DNA of 10,931 nucleotides from Bacteroidales bacterium (lineage in GTDB: Bacteria; Bacteroidota; Bacteroidia; Bacteroidales; UBA4417). Every line of letters begins with the position of its first letter. The first letter of the stretch is position 1. The notes beneath the pieces are model-generated. The model made no database searches, was not told where the DNA came from, and saw only the letters and a program-made list of their open reading frames with translations. Below, piece after piece: positions 7,262-10,931 of the stretch. A program made the translations under genes and the position numbers. The stretch lies in NCBI GenBank assembly GCA_025350385.1, contig JANXXZ010000380.1, forward strand, positions 1-10,931, given 5' to 3'.

Positions 7262-8398
7262 ATGGTTGTTGATTACTTTAGTCAAAATCCTTACTTATTT
7301 TCGTTGCTGGCAGTGCTGGCTTTTGCCACCCTGGTACAACTGATTTATTTCTGGGGCATATTCAGCCGTGTAGCCTTTTTCAAACCAAAGAACGATTTTT
7401 CGCGCAAGGACGAACCGGTTTCGATCATTGTATGCGCCCGTAACGAATATTATAACCTTTCCGAAAATTTACCTTTTTTACTGAACCAGGAATACTCTGA
7501 TTTCGAGGTGGTTGTAGTGGATCATGGTTCAGACGATGAAACCAACTACCTGCTTCGCGATATGCAGCTTGAATACAAACACCTCAAGGTGGTAAGCATT
7601 CCGCAGGATCTGAATTTCTTTACAGGAAAAAAATTCCCTTTATCCATCGGTATCAAGTCGGCTTCAAACGATTTGCTGCTGCTCACCGATGCCGATTGTA
7701 TTCCCCGTTCCAACCAATGGTTAAGAAAAATAGCCGCCAATTTTACCTTTGGTACCGAGATCGTCCTGGGTTACGGAGCGTATGAAAGGGGCAAGAGCCT
7801 GTTAAACCTGTTTATCCGTTTTGATACACTGCGCGTTGCCATGCAGTATTTCGGACTTGCTTTGTCCGGTATGCCTTACATGGGAGTTGGCCGGAATATT
7901 GCTTATCGTAAAAGCCTTTTTTACAGGCAGAACGGCTTTATCTCCCATTACCGCATTCAAACCGGTGATGACGATCTTTTTGTGAACCGGGCAGCCCGGA
8001 AGAAAAACACGCGAATTGAAATAAGTCCTGAAAGCCATACCCTGAGCGCTCCTAAAAAGTCATTTTCTCAATGGTTCCGGCAGAAACGACGCCACATGCA
8101 GTCAGGGAATTATTACAAGTTCAGGCATAAATTCATACTGTCCATCTTCGGATCGACCCAGTTCCTTTTTTATGTCCTGTTTATAACCTTGCTGTCATTC
8201 TGGTATCTGCCTTACATAGTGCTGGGTATTGTTGCTTTGCGACTTATCAGCCAGATGTTTGTCTTCGGGAAGGTCATGAGTAAACTTTCCGAAAAAGGGT
8301 TCCTCCTTCTAATCCCCTTCTTTGAGGTATTTCTGATCCTGATCAATCCCGTCATCGCCACTGCGAACCTGTTCAACAAACCGGTTAAATGGAGGTAA
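7262..8398 (+). CDS. Membrane-anchored family 2 glycosyltransferase
   Basis: This is a 378-residue GT-A fold inverting glycosyltransferase facing the cytoplasm, which moves a sugar from a nucleotide-sugar donor to an envelope glycan or lipid acceptor. An N-terminal membrane anchor (about 12-34) precedes the GT2 domain. That domain begins EPVSIIVCARNE (51-62), continues FEVVVVDHGSDDET (81-94), has the metal-binding DAD motif in LLTDADC (143-145) and an acceptor-side TGDDD (234-238) carrying the likely catalytic Asp, and ends with QWFRQKRRHM (270-279), resembling the QxxRW region of processive enzymes. Hydrophobic segments near 292-315, 317-338 and 346-366 anchor the C-terminus. The arrangement resembles membrane-bound GT2 proteins such as poly-GlcNAc, ceramide or hopanoid-type transferases, but donor and acceptor cannot be read from the sequence. 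Its last codons overlap the sigma factor start by 10 bases, so the two genes are probably translationally coupled. Confidence 0.9.
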   Translation: MVVDYFSQNPYLFSLLAVLAFATLVQLIYFWGIFSRVAFFKPKNDFSRKDEPVSIIVCARNEYYNLSENLPFLLNQEYSDFEVVVVDHGSDDETNYLLRDMQLEYKHLKVVSIPQDLNFFTGKKFPLSIGIKSASNDLLLLTDADCIPRSNQWLRKIAANFTFGTEIVLGYGAYERGKSLLNLFIRFDTLRVAMQYFGLALSGMPYMGVGRNIAYRKSLFYRQNGFISHYRIQTGDDDLFVNRAARKKNTRIEISPESHTLSAPKKSFSQWFRQKRRHMQSGNYYKFRHKFILSIFGSTQFLFYVLFITLLSFWYLPYIVLGIVALRLISQMFVFGKVMSKLSEKGFLLLIPFFEVFLILINPVIATANLFNKPVKWR

Positions 8399-8988
8399 AT
8401 ACTAACCTCACCGATAAGGCCCGCCATGATGCATTGCTGGTAAAAAAAGTGCTTTCTTCGGGCGACAGGAAGGCATATGCCGAATTAATGAACACTTATT
8501 TTGAACAGGTTTATACCGTGATGCTTAAAATGACAGGTGAAACCTTCGATGCCGAAGATCTTACCCTGGAAGCATTCAGCAAGGCCTTCATCAACCTTAA
8601 CCAATACACCCCTGAATTTGCATTCAGCACCTGGTTATTCAGGATAGCCAAAAATAATTGTATCGATCATCTCAGGAGAAAAAAAAAGGCGGATACCAAT
8701 TCAGGTAATCTCGATACAGCGGAACATGACAAGAGCTCCGTTGCCGCAGAAATCCCCTGTCAGTTACCCGGCCCGGAACAATTACTTATCAATCGCCAGG
8801 AAACCAATCTTCTGCGCAAAATTGTACAGGGATTGAAACCTCATTACAAGGCCATAATCGAAATGCATTATTTCCAGGATATGAGTTGCGAAGAAATAGC
8901 CAACCATCTGGCACTGCCCGAGAGCACTGTTAAGGTCCGTCTCTTCAGGGCCAGGGAATTGCTCTATAATATATTGATCAAGAACTAG
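8389..8988 (+). CDS. ECF-type sigma-70 family RNA polymerase sigma factor
   Basis: A 199-residue small sigma factor with region 2 at about 25-97 and region 4 at about 137-190, joined by a linker of about 40 residues rich in Asp, Ser and Pro. Region 2 contains TFDAEDLTLEAFSKAF (52-67) and FSTWLFRIAKNNCIDHLRR (79-97), the core-binding and -10-recognition parts. Region 4 contains ALPESTVKVRLFRARELL (175-192), the -35-recognising helix-turn-helix. The ATG at 8389 lies inside the end of the glycosyltransferase gene (ATGGAGGTAA contains its stop), so there is no independent promoter between them. No anti-sigma gene (FecR- or zinc-type) is adjacent: the next gene, 27 bp away, is convergent. Regulation must therefore come from elsewhere or from expression level. 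Target genes unknown. Confidence 0.93.
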   Translation: MEVNTNLTDKARHDALLVKKVLSSGDRKAYAELMNTYFEQVYTVMLKMTGETFDAEDLTLEAFSKAFINLNQYTPEFAFSTWLFRIAKNNCIDHLRRKKKADTNSGNLDTAEHDKSSVAAEIPCQLPGPEQLLINRQETNLLRKIVQGLKPHYKAIIEMHYFQDMSCEEIANHLALPESTVKVRLFRARELLYNILIKN

Positions 8989-9015
8989 TTGAATCTTATT
9001 CGCACTATTATCTTC

Positions 9016-9918
9016 CTAACCAACGGGTTCCTTTTTTTTCAAATCAAGTGCTTTCAGGCAGGCTTCCCGGCCCGCTTCTATCAGTTCATCCGCTTTATAG
9101 AAATCAAAGGCGGTGGCGACAGAATAGGAAACATTGATTACTATATCGGGTTGATGTTTTTCAATGGAAATAACGGATAGTTTATTCTGCATGAGGTTAA
9201 TGGATTCGGATATAAGATCAAACATGCCCATCTCCAACGGTTTTGGTTTGGCTGTTTTCTTTCCCCGGTTAATCATTTCCGACCAGCGCTGGTTGATGAC
9301 TTCACGGGCTTTGCTATAACCATTTGCATGTGAAATGCTCTCTTCTTTCAGCTGTAGCGGGTTGTACGGAATCGGAGAATTCACATTCACTGCCACCAGC
9401 AGGTCGTCAGAATGGCGTTTAACCAATCCGAGTGGCAATGGATTCAAAACACCGCCATCAACCAACAGGGAATTGTTATATGGAACGGGTAAAAAAATGG
9501 TAGGAATGCTGATTGAAGCGCGGATAGCCTTCATCAGGCTTCCTTTGTCAAATATTACTTCCTGGTGTCGCTTGATATCAACGGCAACAGCAGTGAATGG
9601 TATTGGTAAGTTCTCAATACTCACATCACCTATGAAACCGGCCATCACCTGGACGATCTTTTCACCTTTCACCAATCCGCCATGTCCGATAGTAAGATCA
9701 AGAAACTTTACAATATCCATCCTGGTGACCTTGAGCAGCCATTCCTTGTATCCCTCCAGTTTACCCATGGCATACATCCCCCCGATAACCGATCCCATCG
9801 AAGCGCCGGCCAAAGAAGTAATTTCATAGCCGGATTTCAAAAGCTCCTCAATCACACCTATATGCGCTATTCCCCTGGCTCCTCCGCTCGACAAGACTAA
9901 AGCCACTTTCTTTTTCAT
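9016..9918 (-). CDS. Patatin-like phospholipase (RssA-type), cytoplasmic
   Basis: A 300-residue patatin-fold serine hydrolase with a Ser-Asp dyad; members release fatty acids from phospholipids or other lipid esters. The start KKKVALVLSSGGARG gives the oxyanion-hole glycines at 12-16. The nucleophile elbow GASMG puts the catalytic serine at 40, and LLVDGGVLNPLP puts the catalytic aspartate at 154. RASISIPTIF (133-142) is another conserved family patch. The C-terminal part (about 190-300) is helical with several charged stretches. There is no signal peptide or membrane segment, so the protein is probably cytoplasmic or peripheral to the inner membrane, like short RssA/YlbK-type proteins and unlike the larger Bacteroidota patatins fused to a beta-barrel. 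The natural substrate cannot be deduced. The gene is convergent to the sigma factor and co-directional with the PPTase gene upstream, from which it is separated by a gap holding two promoter-like motifs and a 9-bp array. Confidence 0.93.
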   Translation of the reverse strand: MKKKVALVLSSGGARGIAHIGVIEELLKSGYEITSLAGASMGSVIGGMYAMGKLEGYKEWLLKVTRMDIVKFLDLTIGHGGLVKGEKIVQVMAGFIGDVSIENLPIPFTAVAVDIKRHQEVIFDKGSLMKAIRASISIPTIFLPVPYNNSLLVDGGVLNPLPLGLVKRHSDDLLVAVNVNSPIPYNPLQLKEESISHANGYSKAREVINQRWSEMINRGKKTAKPKPLEMGMFDLISESINLMQNKLSVISIEKHQPDIVINVSYSVATAFDFYKADELIEAGREACLKALDLKKKEPVG

Positions 9919-10011
9919 ACCTGAAATTAAATAAATTTGAAACTCCTGTTCCCCGGACGGTAAACAGAATACTGAAATCTGTGTTGAGTAAAAATCGAAG
10001 TTGCTCTATGA

Positions 10012-10056
10012 ACTTTAGGCACTTTAAGTACTTTAGGCACTTAAGGCACTTTCAGC
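10012..10056. repeat. Degenerate 9-bp tandem array, five units, ACTTTAGGC type
   Basis: Five contiguous 9-bp units begin at 10012, 10021, 10030, 10039 and 10048. The first and third are identical (ACTTTAGGC); the others differ by one to three bases (ACTTTAAGT, ACTTAAGGC, ACTTTCAGC). The array ends 93 bp upstream of the patatin ATG and would lie in the transcribed leader if either promoter-like motif beside it is used. It is the third intergenic array in the window, again with a fixed unit length and drifting unit sequence. Confidence 0.85.
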
Positions 10057-10078
10057 AAATGTATTTCTCCCAAATATA
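10056..10078 (-). promoter_or_regulatory. Two putative -7 promoter elements for the patatin gene (TACATTTG and TATATTTG)
   Basis: On the minus strand, 10063-10056 reads TACATTTG and 10078-10071 reads TATATTTG, both perfect matches to the Bacteroidota -7 element TAnnTTTG and both directed at the patatin gene. Start sites would fall near 10050 or 10065, at or just before the 9-bp array. No -33 TTG at 19-21 bp is found for either; the nearest candidate for the second is a few bases too far (CAA on the plus strand at 10104-10106). Two matches in 23 bp of AT-rich sequence could be partly chance. Confidence 0.4.
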
Positions 10079-10084
10079 ACGCTT

Positions 10085-10783
10085 TTACCTGAAAGGGGAA
10101 AGGCAACTGATCATTTCTGAAGGAAGCAGCTGATTCACGCTGGTAGGAAAGGCAGGTTCCCTGCTGCAAACGGCAAGGTGATACTGTTTATCCAGCTGAT
10201 AAGTAGCTATTGAGAATGATTCGGCCAGTTCATCACCAAGAAGTGAATAGCCTTCAGCAATTCTGATTACAGTAAACGAATTCAGGTTTCGCGTAAGACC
10301 GCTTCCAATGGCCTTAAGGAAACTTTCCTTTATAGTCCATAAGGTGAAAAAATATTTCTCCCTTTCGGTTATCTCCAAAGAAAGCAGGTCTTTAAGTTCG
10401 GAAGGGGAGAAAAAACGCTCGGCCACCCTGAAGTTTACCTTGCGGAAATGCTCTATGTCAATTCCAACATTGCTGCCGGAACAGGCACAGGCAACCTTGT
10501 CGCCAGAATGGGAGACATTAAAGTGAATGCCCGGATGACCTGCTAAAAGAGGCTTACCCTTTTCAGCATAATGAAACGAAATATCCCGGTTACTGATCCC
10601 GGCAAACCGGCATATGGAATACCTGGCCAGCAATTCACCCAATAAAGAACGGTCACGGTTATCAGCATTTGTAATTTGCGAAAGCCTTGCCCTGCCCGCT
10701 TCCGGCAAATACTCCAGTAATTCTTTGGATGAAATGCCGGAAGACCGGAATTGAGAAAGCGATGTTGTGTTAATTGTAAGCAT
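10085..10783 (-). CDS. 4'-phosphopantetheinyl transferase, Sfp superfamily
   Basis: This enzyme moves the phosphopantetheine arm of coenzyme A onto a serine of acyl- or peptidyl-carrier proteins, turning apo into holo form. The 232-residue length is that of the Sfp-type pseudo-dimeric class, not the short AcpS class. Motifs in order: KGKPLL (76-80 region), HFNVSHSG (87-94), VGIDIE with the Mg-binding Asp109 and Glu111, and WTIKESFLKAIGSG (149-162) with the catalytic Lys152-Glu153 pair. The start is placed at ATG 10783-10781. The frame also continues to an ATG at 10885, but the extra 34 codons are translated 7-bp tandem array (His/Ala/Cys-rich low complexity), so that start is rejected. No polyketide or non-ribosomal peptide synthetase is in the window; the target may be the fatty-acid carrier protein or a distant pathway. 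Fully intact. Confidence 0.93.
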   Translation of the reverse strand: MLTINTTSLSQFRSSGISSKELLEYLPEAGRARLSQITNADNRDRSLLGELLARYSICRFAGISNRDISFHYAEKGKPLLAGHPGIHFNVSHSGDKVACACSGSNVGIDIEHFRKVNFRVAERFFSPSELKDLLSLEITEREKYFFTLWTIKESFLKAIGSGLTRNLNSFTVIRIAEGYSLLGDELAESFSIATYQLDKQYHLAVCSREPAFPTSVNQLLPSEMISCLSPFR

Positions 10784-10792
10784 ATCTTGGAA

Positions 10793-10931
10793 TATGTGCT
10801 GTGTGCCCGGTGCATGGTGCACGGTGCTTCGTGCATGGTGCATGGCGCAAAGTGCTGAGTGTTTAGAGATGAGTGCTTGGAGCAAAGTGCATGGAGTTTG
10901 GGGCCTTGTTTCCCTTGTCCCTTGTCCCTTT
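10793..10931. repeat. Degenerate 7-bp tandem array, about twenty units, NNNGTGC changing to CCCTTGT; continues off the right edge
   Basis: From 10793 the sequence divides without a slip into 7-bp units. Ten of the first sixteen (10793-10904) end in exact GTGC, for example TATGTGC at 10793, ATGGTGC at 10814 and 10835, and AAAGTGC at 10849 and 10884; most of the rest differ by one base. At 10905 the consensus switches to CCCTTGT (exact at 10912 and 10919), but the 7-bp register is unbroken from the first unit to the window end. The array begins 9 bp upstream of the PPTase ATG. Both unit types resemble parts of the arrays at 5720-5930, where CCTTG units also follow GTGC units. Confidence 0.85.

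Noticed and set aside
8989..9015. Bidirectional terminator between the sigma and patatin genes
   Set aside because: The 27-bp gap has no GC-rich hairpin that I can find.
10543..10836. A 97-codon minus-strand open frame overlapping the PPTase gene
   Set aside because: Its first part is translated heptad array and the rest is the PPTase gene in another frame.
10793..10931. CRISPR array
   Set aside because: Units are 7 bp with no alternating repeat-spacer pattern and no cas gene is present.

Overview
The window looks like a chromosomal segment from a Bacteroidota bacterium, probably an environmental Bacteroidales-like lineage. Five things point there: a very large secreted multidomain protein with a GEVED domain of the kind common in that phylum; a queuine tRNA-ribosyltransferase without the zinc-binding cysteines; perfect matches to the Bacteroidota -7 promoter element TAnnTTTG upstream of several genes; few clear Shine-Dalgarno sites; and the pairing of tgt with an LptF/LptG permease.

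Layout. Positions 1-3345 (-) hold the first 1115 codons of the secreted modular protein; its C-terminus lies beyond the left edge. After a 394-bp gap, ispE (3740-4549, +) converges on an LptF/LptG-family permease (4601-5689, -). The permease lies downstream of tgt (5931-7061, -), probably in one transcription unit. tgt is divergent from a membrane-bound family 2 glycosyltransferase (7262-8398, +), which overlaps an ECF-type sigma factor gene (8389-8988, +) by 10 bases. A patatin-like phospholipase (9016-9918, -) converges on the sigma gene, and a Sfp-type phosphopantetheinyl transferase (10085-10783, -) lies upstream of it. No RNA gene, CRISPR array, insertion sequence or prophage was seen.

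Roles. Most genes are housekeeping or cell-envelope functions: isoprenoid precursor synthesis (IspE), tRNA modification (Tgt), LPS export (LptF/G-type permease), glycan or lipid glycosylation (GT2), lipid hydrolysis (patatin), carrier-protein activation (PPTase), and one secreted surface protein.

The most unusual content lies between genes. Three non-coding tandem arrays occupy the spaces upstream of the permease, patatin and PPTase start codons. Their units hold a strict length while the unit sequence drifts or switches: six 7-bp units followed by twenty 8-bp units at 5720-5930; five 9-bp units at 10012-10056; and about twenty 7-bp units at 10793-10931, whose consensus changes from NNNGTGC to CCCTTGT without losing the 7-bp phase. 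I cannot assign them to a named repeat family. They are the best candidate here for something undescribed.
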